Translations under genes and position numbers: made by a program
Shown here: positions 33,695 through 42,511 of the stretch, one piece after another
Layout: each line of letters opens with the position of its first letter
Position numbering within the stretch: the stretch's first letter is position 1
DNA from: G963669295 sp963669295
GTDB taxonomy: Bacteria; Bacteroidota; Bacteroidia; Flavobacteriales_D; CALLUQ01
Assembly (NCBI GenBank): GCA_963669295.1
Contig: OY769938.1
Coordinates: 3,844,001 to 3,908,000 of the forward strand
Length of the DNA stretch: 64,000 bases
Direction of reading: 5' to 3'
Notes under the pieces: model-generated
The model's database searches: none
Told to the model about the DNA's origin: nothing
Seen by the model: only the letters and a program-made list of their open reading frames with translations

Positions 33695-36457
33695 TCAACG
33701 GCAGGTAGGACGGTAAGGGGTGTTAGGGAAATAAAGATTCCACTCTTCTAGCGTTAAGTTTCTACCCACAATGTTGCACCCTTCACTAATTTGCTGATCC
33801 TGATCCAAAATTAATCGCCTGGGCTCGCCATAGAGATCATAGCTTACAAGGGTATTGGTAGCGCTATCCAATGTTAAGGATTTGAAGGCAGTATTATACA
33901 ATGTCATCGGTGTTCCAAGCATATTGCCAGTATAACGATCCCAAACAATTAACTTGCCATCCCTTGTGCCTCCATACAAGATACTTTCGTCTTTATTGAA
34001 ACAGAAGTGTGTTACCATACTCGACTGCCCTTCCATTTTTATCTGTTTTTTCGAGGCAATATCAAAAACATATTCTTGATAGCCATTATCTGAAGCCGCG
34101 AGCAAATTCCCACTCGAGCTAAAAACCATATCGTCAATAAATTCTTCGCTAATTTTGAAAGGCAAGGTATCCAATGTATGCTGCTCCAGATTCCACCGAA
34201 TGAGACCCACTTCAGATTCAAAACCAGTAATCACCTTGCCACCTTGCCTGAATTTAAAATAGCCGAGAAAAGGGGAAGAGGCAATGCTTTGCTCCTGCAA
34301 AATTTCCTCCGATTCAAGGTCGAGTATTAGTATTTTGCTTCCTGCTTCATCAAACACATAAACAAAGGCCTTTTCACCTTTGGGCCCTACCTTAATCACT
34401 GCTTCTTCGTTAAAATAGTTGGTTAGCGATTGGTGCAGTTCAAAGCTGCTGCCAACTTTCCTGGTGCGGAAAAACTTTTGATCAACGTAATCAGGAGATT
34501 GTTCTACCACTATGCCATTTGGGTAATACTCAATGTTATCGAGAGACCCATTAAAAAAGAAACGATCAATGATTTGATCAGTGGCCACTTCTTTAAGGAT
34601 GAGTGTAGAGTCGAATAGCGATTGAATGAAAACAAACTCACGCTCAGCAGTAAACTTGAAACGGGCTGTTAATGGGGCGATTAAGTTGGGAGCATGAACA
34701 ACCATGGCGTTTTTACCCGGATTGCAAACAACAATGTATTTTCCATCACCGCTGAAATGAATGTCGGCTACTCTTTGGTTTTGCCATAACTTAAGGTTAG
34801 TTGCTAAATAATTAGTACCAGGCTTGCTGAGGTGTACATTGCCATTGGCATCCCCTTCCAAAAAGAGGTTGTTTTTTGGGAAATAAGCCACCTTAATGCT
34901 GTTAAACTTCTCCTTCACAAAAGCCACTTTCATAGGCTCAATTTTTAAAGAATCAAGGTGTACCAGTGCCAGGTTGCGGTCTTCGTTAAAAACCCCCATG
35001 TACAGAGGGTTAGATAATTCGTTAACAATGGTTCTAACTTCGTGTTCGGGCCAGCTTAGCGTCACTTCGTCAACAATGCTGTCGTTTACCGGATCAATGA
35101 GATACACCTTGTCAGTAAAAGCAGTAACAAGTTGTCCTTTGCTGTTAAAACCAATAAAACTCTTTCGCGACCCTTCACGAATACTGTGAATGGTATCCAA
35201 TACCTTCTGTTGCGTATCCCATACATAGAGTTGGTCGCCATCGTCGATGGCAATGAGCTGATCTTGTTGGCCGAAACAAGTGTAGTGGATGTATTTGCTG
35301 AAAGGAATGGTTGAAGTAATGTCGAAGCTTTTGGGGTCGATGGTTTGTAGTGCCCAGTAGGTAGTGTCTGTTTCAGTAGCGTCAATTGTTCCAAATGCGA
35401 CAATTGCTCCGGTACTTCCTACTTCAATGGATTCGTAATCGCCTGGAATGGAGTCAAGTGGTGGCCCACCATTAGTACTCCAAAGCTTTAACCCTTCCAA
35501 CGAGGTATTGGTTACAAAAGTGCTATCTGTAATAAACCTTACCCCTGATATGCCCCATTCCTGAACAATGCGATGAATGTTTTTGAAGTGCACCAATCGA
35601 TCCAGCAATGCTACCTGCGCATCGCCAGTATTATAAGCTTGTAACGCTTCGATGGCCAATAACAAGGACAGCTGAGGTTGATCTGTTTCAAGATTGGCTG
35701 ATTGCATGGCCAATTGTCGTGAGGTGGCAATGTTGGCGCGCTCTTCTGCCAATACGCGTTGTTCTTCGGCCACCTGTTGTTGAAGCAAAGCATAAATTCC
35801 CAAACCAATTGATACCAACAACGCCAATGTAACACCACCTATTAAAAGCCGCAACCTTCGCGATGATGAAGCTCTGCTGGCACTGATGTACATGGAATGC
35901 AAGGCTGCAGGCTCTGGGTCTTTATCACCAGAAGATTGAAGCCAGGCCTCCGCTTCTTTTAGGCTTTGCCCACGCATGAGTAGGGAAGTGTTTTTGTTGG
36001 CCTTTTCCCATGCAATAGCATCATTCAGTATTTCAGTATGTTGCTTGATATAGCTCACATCGGTTTCGACCACCTCTACCAAATCTTTGGCCATTTGTTC
36101 GAACCCCTCCTTATTGAGTATCCAGTTGATGGCTGCCAGTTTTTTATGCACCTGGCTGGTGGGGGTGTCTGCCACAAGAATAGGTACGATACGCTTGTGA
36201 TGCTTAATGGCATGCTCTATTTCCATTCTGCATATTTCGGAAGCACAAGAATCGGGACTGATGAGGAAAATGAAGTTTTCTGATTTTTCAATGCCATCAT
36301 AAATTTCATCCAAAAAATCTACTCCAAGCGGAATGTCATTTTCGTCAATCCATGGCGATTTATTATGGGTAACAAGGTAATCTTTAAACTGATTCGCGAG
36401 GGTTTTGTCTTTTCGCGAATAGCTGATGAATGCATCAAAGTGTCCCTCAGTATTCAT
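33695..36457 (-). CDS. TIR-domain protein with transmembrane helix and beta-propeller
   Basis: 920 residues. The TIR domain is at about 6-130 (FDAFISYSRKDKTLANQF, PWIDENDIPLGVDFLDEI). E79 in ICRMEIEHA aligns by motif with the catalytic Glu of NAD-cleaving TIR domains such as SARM1. Residues 136-175 match a helical linker known from TIR and STAND proteins (LNDAIAWEKANKNT...). A transmembrane helix lies at about 203-225, followed by a coiled coil and the LSLLLAIEAL segment that usually precedes WD40 repeats. Residues ~290-915 form a long WD40/YVTN-like propeller with irregular blades. There is no NTPase domain. TIR activity is inferred, and the propeller is expected on the far side of the membrane or as a sensor. 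Downstream of a DinB-like gene (12 bp). Confidence 0.85.
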   Translation of the reverse strand: MNTEGHFDAFISYSRKDKTLANQFKDYLVTHNKSPWIDENDIPLGVDFLDEIYDGIEKSENFIFLISPDSCASEICRMEIEHAIKHHKRIVPILVADTPTSQVHKKLAAINWILNKEGFEQMAKDLVEVVETDVSYIKQHTEILNDAIAWEKANKNTSLLMRGQSLKEAEAWLQSSGDKDPEPAALHSMYISASRASSSRRLRLLIGGVTLALLVSIGLGIYALLQQQVAEEQRVLAEERANIATSRQLAMQSANLETDQPQLSLLLAIEALQAYNTGDAQVALLDRLVHFKNIHRIVQEWGISGVRFITDSTFVTNTSLEGLKLWSTNGGPPLDSIPGDYESIEVGSTGAIVAFGTIDATETDTTYWALQTIDPKSFDITSTIPFSKYIHYTCFGQQDQLIAIDDGDQLYVWDTQQKVLDTIHSIREGSRKSFIGFNSKGQLVTAFTDKVYLIDPVNDSIVDEVTLSWPEHEVRTIVNELSNPLYMGVFNEDRNLALVHLDSLKIEPMKVAFVKEKFNSIKVAYFPKNNLFLEGDANGNVHLSKPGTNYLATNLKLWQNQRVADIHFSGDGKYIVVCNPGKNAMVVHAPNLIAPLTARFKFTAEREFVFIQSLFDSTLILKEVATDQIIDRFFFNGSLDNIEYYPNGIVVEQSPDYVDQKFFRTRKVGSSFELHQSLTNYFNEEAVIKVGPKGEKAFVYVFDEAGSKILILDLESEEILQEQSIASSPFLGYFKFRQGGKVITGFESEVGLIRWNLEQHTLDTLPFKISEEFIDDMVFSSSGNLLAASDNGYQEYVFDIASKKQIKMEGQSSMVTHFCFNKDESILYGGTRDGKLIVWDRYTGNMLGTPMTLYNTAFKSLTLDSATNTLVSYDLYGEPRRLILDQDQQISEGCNIVGRNLTLEEWNLYFPNTPYRPTCR

Positions 36458-36469
36458 ATGTAGATAAGG

Positions 36470-36982
36470 TTAGTTGAGGTACTTGCTGCGCAATACATTC
36501 ATGTGGTGAATCTCATGGCCTACAATGATAAAGCCTAACGCAAGAACAGTATTGGAAACACCACTGCCTTTACCAGCACGGTTCAATTCTTCTTCAGAAA
36601 AGGTGCTGAATAAAGCAATAGTGGATGCGCGTACTACAGCAAATTCAATGGCAATCTCCGCTACGCTACGCGAAGCAACATTGGCTACTTGTGCATATTC
36701 ATTATGATCGTATCCTGGTAAGTCAGTACTGTCGTTACGGGCAAAACGCAAGGCACGGTAGTTGAAAACCCGCTCTGCATCTAATAGATGCACTAACAAT
36801 TGCTTGATGGTCCACTTTCCTTCGGCATAGGCATAATTGCCTTTTTCTTCCGGTATGGAGGCCAGCAACTCCATCGTACTGGCATGTACTTGCTCTAGCT
36901 GACTCAAAAAGTCATTGCCTTCTACATAGGCAATGTATGTTTTGTAATAATCGGCTGATTCGTGTGGTTCGGGTCTTCTCAT
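36470..36982 (-). CDS. DinB-like four-helix-bundle metalloprotein
   Basis: 170 residues, DinB/YfiT-like. WTIKQLLVHLLDAERVFNYR (about 56-75) carries the first conserved histidine, and VGHEIHHMNVL near 154-164 holds the last two, the usual metal-binding triad. DinB superfamily members are thiol-transfer or hydrolase-like enzymes, often acting with mycothiol, bacillithiol or glutathione. Substrate unknown. It is 12 bp ahead of the TIR-domain gene on the same strand, so the two may form one transcript. Confidence 0.9.
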   Translation of the reverse strand: MRRPEPHESADYYKTYIAYVEGNDFLSQLEQVHASTMELLASIPEEKGNYAYAEGKWTIKQLLVHLLDAERVFNYRALRFARNDSTDLPGYDHNEYAQVANVASRSVAEIAIEFAVVRASTIALFSTFSEEELNRAGKGSGVSNTVLALGFIIVGHEIHHMNVLRSKYLN

Positions 36983-37022
36983 GTTAGCGGTTTAGCGGAA
37001 AGTTATCCAATATTTGTGAAAT

Positions 37023-37075
37023 AAAAAAGCCCCGGGTTATCCTGAATTTGTTCAGAACTCCGGGGCTTTTTTTTA
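37023..37075 (-). terminator. terminator, bidirectional in form
   Basis: AAAAAAGCCCCGG pairs with CCGGGGCTTTTTT around a loop that itself holds a short ATCCTGAA-like palindrome. It lies just after the lpdA stop and stops leftward transcription; A/T runs on both sides allow either direction. Confidence 0.85.
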
Positions 37076-37088
37076 AGTCTTTATCGTA

Positions 37089-38477
37089 CTACATATGAAT
37101 CACTTCACCGTAAGCTGCTGCTGCTGCTTCCATAATGGCTTCACTCATGGTAGGGTGTGGGTGTACCGTTTTAATGAGTTCGTGGCCAGTAGTTTCTAGT
37201 TTTCTTATGGCTACAATTTCAGCAATCATTTCGGTAACATTGGCGCCAATCATATGGGCTCCCAACAACTCGCCATACTTAGCATCGAAAACCAGCTTAA
37301 TGAATCCATCACTATGGCCGGCAGCTTTAGCTTTACCTGATGCAGAGAATGGAAATTTTCCAATTTTTAATTCATAACCAGCCTCTTTTGCTGCTGCTTC
37401 AGTGTAACCTACTGAAGCTACTTCCGGAGAGCAGTAAGTACATCCAGGAATGTTGTTGTAATCCAATGGCTCTACATCCTGACCTGCAATTTTTTCAACG
37501 GCAATAATTCCTTCGGCCGAACCAACGTGGGCCAATGCCGGACCTGGAATACAATCGCCAATCGAGTAGTAACCAGGAATATTGGTTTGATAATAATCGT
37601 TTACTAAGATTTTACCTTTGTCAGTAGCAATACCCACTTCCTCCAGGCCAATGTTCTCAATGTTAGCTTCAATACCAACTGCCGAAAGCACTACATCACA
37701 TTCCAATACTTCTTCACCTTTCTTAGTTTTTACTTTTACCTTACAGCCTTTGCCTGAAGTATCTACTTCCTCTACAGAAGAATTGGTCATTATTTTCATG
37801 CCTGCTTTCTTGAAAGAACGCTCTAATTGTTTAGACACTTCCGCATCTTCTACCGGAACAATGCGAGGCATGTATTCAACGATGGTAACTTCAACGCCAA
37901 TAGCATTATAGAAATAAGCAAACTCAACGCCAATGGCTCCTGAACCCACAACCACCATTTTCTTAGGCAAGGTAGATAGGGTCAAAGCTTCCCGATAACC
38001 AATAATTTTCTTACCGTCTTGTGGTAAATTAGGCAGTTGGCGCGAACGAGCTCCAGTAGCAATAATAATATGCTGGGCATCGTAGGTAGTCGTTTTACCA
38101 TCTTTATCGGTAACATCTACCTTTTTTCCGGGTTTTACTTTACCAGTACCATTAATAACATCAATGTTGTTTTTCTTCATTAAAAACTGAATGCCATTGC
38201 TCATACTGTTAGCTACATCACGGCTACGAGAAATCATACCTTTGAAATCTACCTTAGCATCTCCAATAGTGATGCCGTAATCGGCAGCATGATTCATGTA
38301 TTCAAAAACGTTAGCACTTTTTAATAAAGCTTTGGTAGGAATACACCCCCAATTCAAGCAAATGCCACCTAGCGATTCTCTTTCCACTACAGCGGTTTTA
38401 AATCCCAATTGTGAGGCACGAATAGCAGCCACATATCCTGCAGGGCCACTTCCAACAACTATAATGTCATAACTCAT
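37089..38477 (-). CDS. lpdA: dihydrolipoyl dehydrogenase
   Basis: 462 residues from the ATG at 38477 (MSYDIIVVGSGPAGYVAA); the longer frame to 38540 adds unrelated sequence. FAD-binding GxGxxG lies at the N-terminus. The redox-active disulfide is GGICLNWGCIPTK (about 39-51), a second NAD-binding GxGxxG follows (VVVGSGAIGVEF), and the active-site histidine sits in HPHPTMSEA near the C-terminus. It is the E3 component of 2-oxoacid dehydrogenase complexes and the glycine cleavage system. No E1 or E2 genes are nearby, so it probably serves several complexes. Confidence 0.96.
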   Translation of the reverse strand: MSYDIIVVGSGPAGYVAAIRASQLGFKTAVVERESLGGICLNWGCIPTKALLKSANVFEYMNHAADYGITIGDAKVDFKGMISRSRDVANSMSNGIQFLMKKNNIDVINGTGKVKPGKKVDVTDKDGKTTTYDAQHIIIATGARSRQLPNLPQDGKKIIGYREALTLSTLPKKMVVVGSGAIGVEFAYFYNAIGVEVTIVEYMPRIVPVEDAEVSKQLERSFKKAGMKIMTNSSVEEVDTSGKGCKVKVKTKKGEEVLECDVVLSAVGIEANIENIGLEEVGIATDKGKILVNDYYQTNIPGYYSIGDCIPGPALAHVGSAEGIIAVEKIAGQDVEPLDYNNIPGCTYCSPEVASVGYTEAAAKEAGYELKIGKFPFSASGKAKAAGHSDGFIKLVFDAKYGELLGAHMIGANVTEMIAEIVAIRKLETTGHELIKTVHPHPTMSEAIMEAAAAAYGEVIHM

Positions 38478-38542
38478 CGTATCTGTTTTAAGTTCATTAA
38501 GCGACTGCGAATTTAAGAAAAAAACTCGCTTTTGATTCACTG

Positions 38543-38570
38543 TTGATAGGTGAGTTAAGGATTAATTTTG
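38543..38570 (+). promoter_or_regulatory. Bacteroidota-type promoter for the M61 peptidase gene
   Basis: TTG (38543-38545), 17 nt, TAATTTTG (38563-38570). The element lies 36 bp before the ATG at 38607 and overlaps an upstream in-frame start at 38568. This supports 38607 as the true start. Confidence 0.6.
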
Positions 38571-38606
38571 AATTGCTACATTTGGTACAATCCTAATAAC
38601 AATTGC

Positions 38607-40319
38607 ATGAAATATATTGTATCGTATCAACACCCGCATCAGCATTACATTGATTTAGAATTTGTTGTTGAACAGCACCACGCATCGGTGTTAGAGGTGC
38701 AACTGCCTGCCTGGCGTCCTGGCCGTTATGAATTGGGGAACTTTGCTAAAAATGTACAGCAATGGGCAGCATTTGATGCCAATGGCAAAGCACTTGCGTT
38801 CGAAAAGGTGACTAAAGATCGATGGCAAATTCAAACTGAAGGGATAGATACCGTACATATTAGATATAACTATTACGCCAACGAACTGAATGCGGGTTCT
38901 ACTTATTTAGATGAGTTGCAATTGTACATCAACCCGGTCAATTGCTTTTTATATGTGCCTGACCGGGAAGAAGAGCCTTGTGAAGTAACATTGCAATTGC
39001 CAGGCGATTATGTTATTGCTTGTGGGTTAGAAGAAAAAGCCCGGCATGTACTGGTGGCCAATGATTTTCAACAATTGGCCGATAGCCCTTTTATTGCCAG
39101 TAATAGCATTCAACATCAAACCTTTGAGTGTTCGAGCGTATTGTTCCACCTTTGGTTTCAAGGAGAATGTCAGCCCGATTGGGAAAAAATCATGAACGAT
39201 TTCAAAGCTTATACTGAAGAACAAATACGTGCTTTTGGAGAATTTCCGGTGAAGGAATACCATTATTTATTTCAAATAACGCCATACAAAACTTATCATG
39301 GGGTAGAGCATCAAAACTCTACAGTGATTGCGCTCGGTCCTTCATACGCCATCATGAAAGAGATGTACAAAGACTTTCTCGGAGTAAGTTCTCATGAGTT
39401 ATACCATACCTGGAACATCAAAGCCATTCGGCCTGAAGAAATGTTGCCCTATGATTTCTCAAAAGAAAACTACTCACGGCTGGGATATGTAGCAGAAGGA
39501 GTAACGACCTATTATGGAGATTTGATGTTGTTTCGCTCAGAAGTGTTTTCAAACGAACAGTATTACAAAGAACTGAACAAACAGTTGCAACGTCATTTCG
39601 ATAATTTTGGAAGGCTCAACATGTCGGTAGCAGACTCTTCATTTGATACGTGGTTGGATGGTTACGCGGCTGGGGTGCCTAATCGAAAAGTATCGATCTA
39701 TACGGAAGGATGTTTGTTAGCGTTTGCAACAGATGTATTGATTTTACAGCATACCAACAACGAAAAATCATTGGATGATGTCATGCATTACCTCTATCAT
39801 ACCTATGCCAAATCTAAAAAAGGGTATACAGAAACAGGTTATAAAGCAGCTGTTGAACAAGTTGCTGGAGCATCGTTTGATACTTTGTTTTCCGACTATT
39901 TTTACGGAACAACCAACTACGAAGAACTCTTGGCCCGGTGTCTCGACTACATTGGTTGCCAACTTGAGCAAGTGCCCAGTGCTACCCATTATGAACGCAA
40001 ACTGGGGTATAAAGCAGATAAAGAAGCAGTAGTGCAAAGTATTTACCCGAATGCTATAGCAGATAAAGCAGGATTAAGCATTAATGATAAGGTACTGGCT
40101 GTGAATGGTTATGCAGTGCATGGCGATTTAGATCGATGGAGTAACTACTTTTCAGAAAAGGCACAACAATATACCATTGAACGCAAAGGAAGAATTTTAC
40201 AGCTCACTTTACAAGAAGGAGATGCATTGTACTACCACAAATATAAGGTATCGGAGCAAAGCCAGTTGAGCAACGAGCAAAAAGAGGCATTTGGGGCGTG
40301 GAAGAATCGATTGCGTTGA
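38607..40319 (+). CDS. M61-family peptidase with PDZ domain
   Basis: 570 residues from the ATG at 38607. An N-terminal beta-sandwich (about 1-190) is followed by the metalloprotease domain with zinc motif HELYH in GVSSHELYHTWNIKAIRP near 264-282 and a downstream glutamate (YVAEGVTTYYGDL). A PDZ domain follows at about 470-555 (PNAIADKAGLSINDKVLAVNG). M61 glycyl aminopeptidase-like enzymes are zinc-dependent. I see no signal peptide, so a cytoplasmic location is likely. It is transcribed divergently from lpdA, from a recognisable promoter. Confidence 0.92.
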   Translation: MKYIVSYQHPHQHYIDLEFVVEQHHASVLEVQLPAWRPGRYELGNFAKNVQQWAAFDANGKALAFEKVTKDRWQIQTEGIDTVHIRYNYYANELNAGSTYLDELQLYINPVNCFLYVPDREEEPCEVTLQLPGDYVIACGLEEKARHVLVANDFQQLADSPFIASNSIQHQTFECSSVLFHLWFQGECQPDWEKIMNDFKAYTEEQIRAFGEFPVKEYHYLFQITPYKTYHGVEHQNSTVIALGPSYAIMKEMYKDFLGVSSHELYHTWNIKAIRPEEMLPYDFSKENYSRLGYVAEGVTTYYGDLMLFRSEVFSNEQYYKELNKQLQRHFDNFGRLNMSVADSSFDTWLDGYAAGVPNRKVSIYTEGCLLAFATDVLILQHTNNEKSLDDVMHYLYHTYAKSKKGYTETGYKAAVEQVAGASFDTLFSDYFYGTTNYEELLARCLDYIGCQLEQVPSATHYERKLGYKADKEAVVQSIYPNAIADKAGLSINDKVLAVNGYAVHGDLDRWSNYFSEKAQQYTIERKGRILQLTLQEGDALYYHKYKVSEQSQLSNEQKEAFGAWKNRLR

Positions 40320-40523
40320 AGTTATTAAGAAGTAAAAACGATACTGCTAAAGGTTTTTAGTGAATTGTATTACAAAACCTTACCTCTTTCGACGGAAAGT
40401 AATAAACGTCGGATTGTTAATAAAAAAATGTCGATAGAATTTTGAAATTTAAATAAAAAGTCGTTGGTTTACTTCGCAAAACTAATCTCAAATTAAACGG
40501 ATTATTAACCAAAACTAAACAAT

Positions 40524-40979
40524 ATGAACGAAACTCCAGACACAACTAACAAAAGACCAACTTTTCTAACGGTACTTTGTATTTTGAGTTTTATTGCCGC
40601 AGGTATCTCAATCGTGATGTCTGTACTAGGATTTATGGCTATGAACGCTGCTTCTGGCTACATGGATGCTGCTACTGATATTGCAACTGATGAAATGGGA
40701 GAGCTTGGAGGTATGATGGGTGACATGATGGGTGACATGATGAAGCACGCCAGTACTTTATTGTACGTTGGTATTGCTTTAACTGTACTCAGCTTGATTG
40801 GTGTTATCATGATGTGGAAACTGAAAAAAGTTGGTTTCTTCATTTACACTGGTGCAAACATCATCGGTATCATCTTCCCAATCATTTTGATTGGAATGAT
40901 GGGCTTCAACTTGTTCGGTACTATCATCACAATAGCATTTATAGTGATGTACGGTATGAACATGAAGCATATGAGTTAA
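40524..40979 (+). CDS. hypothetical four-helix membrane protein with Met-rich loop
   Basis: 151 residues with four predicted membrane helices (about 13-38, 78-98, 104-122, 126-147). A short N-terminal tail (MNETPDTTNKRPTF) precedes helix 1. Between helices 1 and 2 is a Met/Gly/Asp-rich stretch (GGMMGDMMGDMMKH) with three repeated MMGD/MMK units, which might bind metal. No family recognised. It is paralogous in layout to the 41106 gene (both have a KKVGF.IY helix and end in MNMKHM or MNLKHM). It is followed by a strong terminator, so it is a single-gene unit. Confidence 0.8.
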   Translation: MNETPDTTNKRPTFLTVLCILSFIAAGISIVMSVLGFMAMNAASGYMDAATDIATDEMGELGGMMGDMMGDMMKHASTLLYVGIALTVLSLIGVIMMWKLKKVGFFIYTGANIIGIIFPIILIGMMGFNLFGTIITIAFIVMYGMNMKHMS

Positions 40980-41001
40980 CGATTTAAACTCAACACATAT
41001 A

Positions 41002-41034
41002 AAAGCCCCTCGCCTCAGGCGAGGGGCTTTTTTT
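41002..41034 (+). terminator. Rho-independent terminator
   Basis: AAAGCCCCTCGCC and GGCGAGGGGCTTT form a perfect stem with a TCA loop, followed by TTTT. Confidence 0.92.
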
Positions 41035-41053
41035 ATGAATTAGTTCGCTGATT

Positions 41054-41061
41054 TAATTTTG
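41054..41061 (+). promoter_or_regulatory. possible -7 element of the 41106 gene
   Basis: TAATTTTG matches TAnnTTTG 45 bp before the start codon. No well-spaced TTG is seen. Confidence 0.3.
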
Positions 41062-41105
41062 AATTCTAACCAAAATTTGTTTGTTTAACCACAGAAACAA
41101 GGCTT

Positions 41106-41519
41106 ATGAGTGAGAAACAACAACGTCCGATGCTTTTAAAGGTACTGTGTTATGCTACCTTTTTATTTAGTGGTTCATTAACCTTATTAGGATTGCTTGG
41201 TTTGGTATGGAGCGATGGAGTTACCGATATGCTTCCCTTCTTTCAAATGTTAGCCATGTTTAAAGTAAACCTCACCATCATTTATCTGGTACTGGCCATT
41301 GTGTTTGGTTTATCAAGCCTGGGAGCACTTATGATGTACATGAGGAAGAAAGTTGGTTTCTATATCTATGCAGCAGTAAATGGGCTACTTCTTTTGGTGG
41401 CATTGTTTTTCATTACTAACATCCAGCCTAACTTCTGGTACTATGCACACCTCATTTTGAGTACAGCATTCATTGGCGGATATGCCATGAACTTAAAGCA
41501 CATGAAAAAGAAGATTTAA
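41106..41519 (+). CDS. hypothetical four-helix membrane protein, relative of the 40524 product
   Basis: 137 residues, four predicted transmembrane helices, short charged N-terminus (MSEKQQRPM). Helix 3 has KKVGFYIYAAVNG and the end AMNLKHMKKKI mirrors the 40524 product, so the two are probably ancient tandem duplicates separated by a terminator. No catalytic motif and no known function. It converges with ridA, the two stop codons overlapping by four bases. Confidence 0.8.
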   Translation: MSEKQQRPMLLKVLCYATFLFSGSLTLLGLLGLVWSDGVTDMLPFFQMLAMFKVNLTIIYLVLAIVFGLSSLGALMMYMRKKVGFYIYAAVNGLLLLVALFFITNIQPNFWYYAHLILSTAFIGGYAMNLKHMKKKI

Positions 41520-41893
41520 ACGGCAGCAATAACAGAAATTTCTACATTAACACTTTTTGGAAGTTGAGCCACTTCTACACATTCTCGTGCCGGATAATTA
41601 GCTGTAAAGTACGTGCCGTAAACCTCATTCACTTTCCCAAAATTGTTCATATCAGACAAGAAGATTGAACACTTAATAACATTAGAGAAATCAGCATTGG
41701 CAGCAGTTAAAATGGCTTCAATGTTTTGCATCACCAAATGGGTTTCCTCATCAATGTTGCCGGTAACCAGCTCGCCAGTTTGAGGGTTGATGGCAATTTG
41801 CCCACTAATGTATAAAGTTCCATTATGAATGATGGCTTGATTGTATGGCCCAATAGGAGCTGGGGCGTGTTCGGTTTTAATAATCTTTTTCAT
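41516..41893 (-). CDS. ridA: RidA-family enamine/imine deaminase
   Basis: 125 residues. The family N-terminus (APAPIGPYNQAI), the core YISGQIAINPQTGE, and the active-site arginine in YPARECVEV near 103-111 are present. RidA hydrolyses reactive 2-aminoacrylate and related imines released by PLP enzymes. It forms cytoplasmic trimers. The 41894-41944 gap carries a TACTTTTG on its strand (41932-41939) that may be a -7 element. Confidence 0.94.
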   Translation of the reverse strand: MKKIIKTEHAPAPIGPYNQAIIHNGTLYISGQIAINPQTGELVTGNIDEETHLVMQNIEAILTAANADFSNVIKCSIFLSDMNNFGKVNEVYGTYFTANYPARECVEVAQLPKSVNVEISVIAAV

Positions 41894-41944
41894 GAATAAT
41901 GTAATTCGACATTAAAGTATAATTTTACCTTCAAAAGTAACCAT

Positions 41945-42511
41945 TTGAGTGTATTAATAATAGATAATTACGATTCGTTTACCTACAACTTAGTACACCT
42001 TGTAGAGCAGTTTGCCAGGGCGTTTAAAGTAGTGCGTAATGATGAGATAACGATAGAAGAGGTAGATGCCTTCGATAAAATATTGTTATCACCTGGTCCT
42101 GGATTGCCTCAAGAGGCTGGAATAATGAATGCGGTAATTCGTACTTATGGTGCTAGAAAAAGCATTTTGGGCATTTGTATGGGGATGCAAGGGATAGCTG
42201 AAGTATATGGTGCAGAGTTGTACAATCTAAACGAAGTATTACATGGCGTAGTGTCGCAATGCAAAGTAGTGGAAAAACAAGAACCATTGTTTGAAGGCAT
42301 TCCATCTACCTTTGAAATAGGACATTACCATTCGTGGGCAGTACGTGAACAGAGCTTGCCTCCCGAATTGATTGTTACGGCTACGAATGAACACCATATT
42401 ATAATGGCCCTTAGCCACGCTGTACACGATGTGAAAGGGGTACAATTTCATCCCGAATCGGTGATGACCCCACAAGGAAAGCAAATGATTGCTAACTGGT
42501 TGAATTACTGA
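41945..42511 (+). CDS. pabA: glutamine amidotransferase of anthranilate/aminodeoxychorismate synthase (component II)
   Basis: 188 residues, class I glutamine amidotransferase. IDNYDSFTYNL opens the protein; the nucleophile cysteine is in GICMGMQGIAE near 78-88, and His/Glu follow in QFHPESVMTP near 167-176. The first in-frame ATG lies well inside the conserved sequence and an in-frame stop precedes the gene, so it must use the TTG at 41945. It provides ammonia for 4-aminobenzoate or anthranilate synthesis. The partner component I gene is not adjacent, so pabA and trpG cannot be told apart. Confidence 0.88.
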   Translation: MSVLIIDNYDSFTYNLVHLVEQFARAFKVVRNDEITIEEVDAFDKILLSPGPGLPQEAGIMNAVIRTYGARKSILGICMGMQGIAEVYGAELYNLNEVLHGVVSQCKVVEKQEPLFEGIPSTFEIGHYHSWAVREQSLPPELIVTATNEHHIIMALSHAVHDVKGVQFHPESVMTPQGKQMIANWLNY

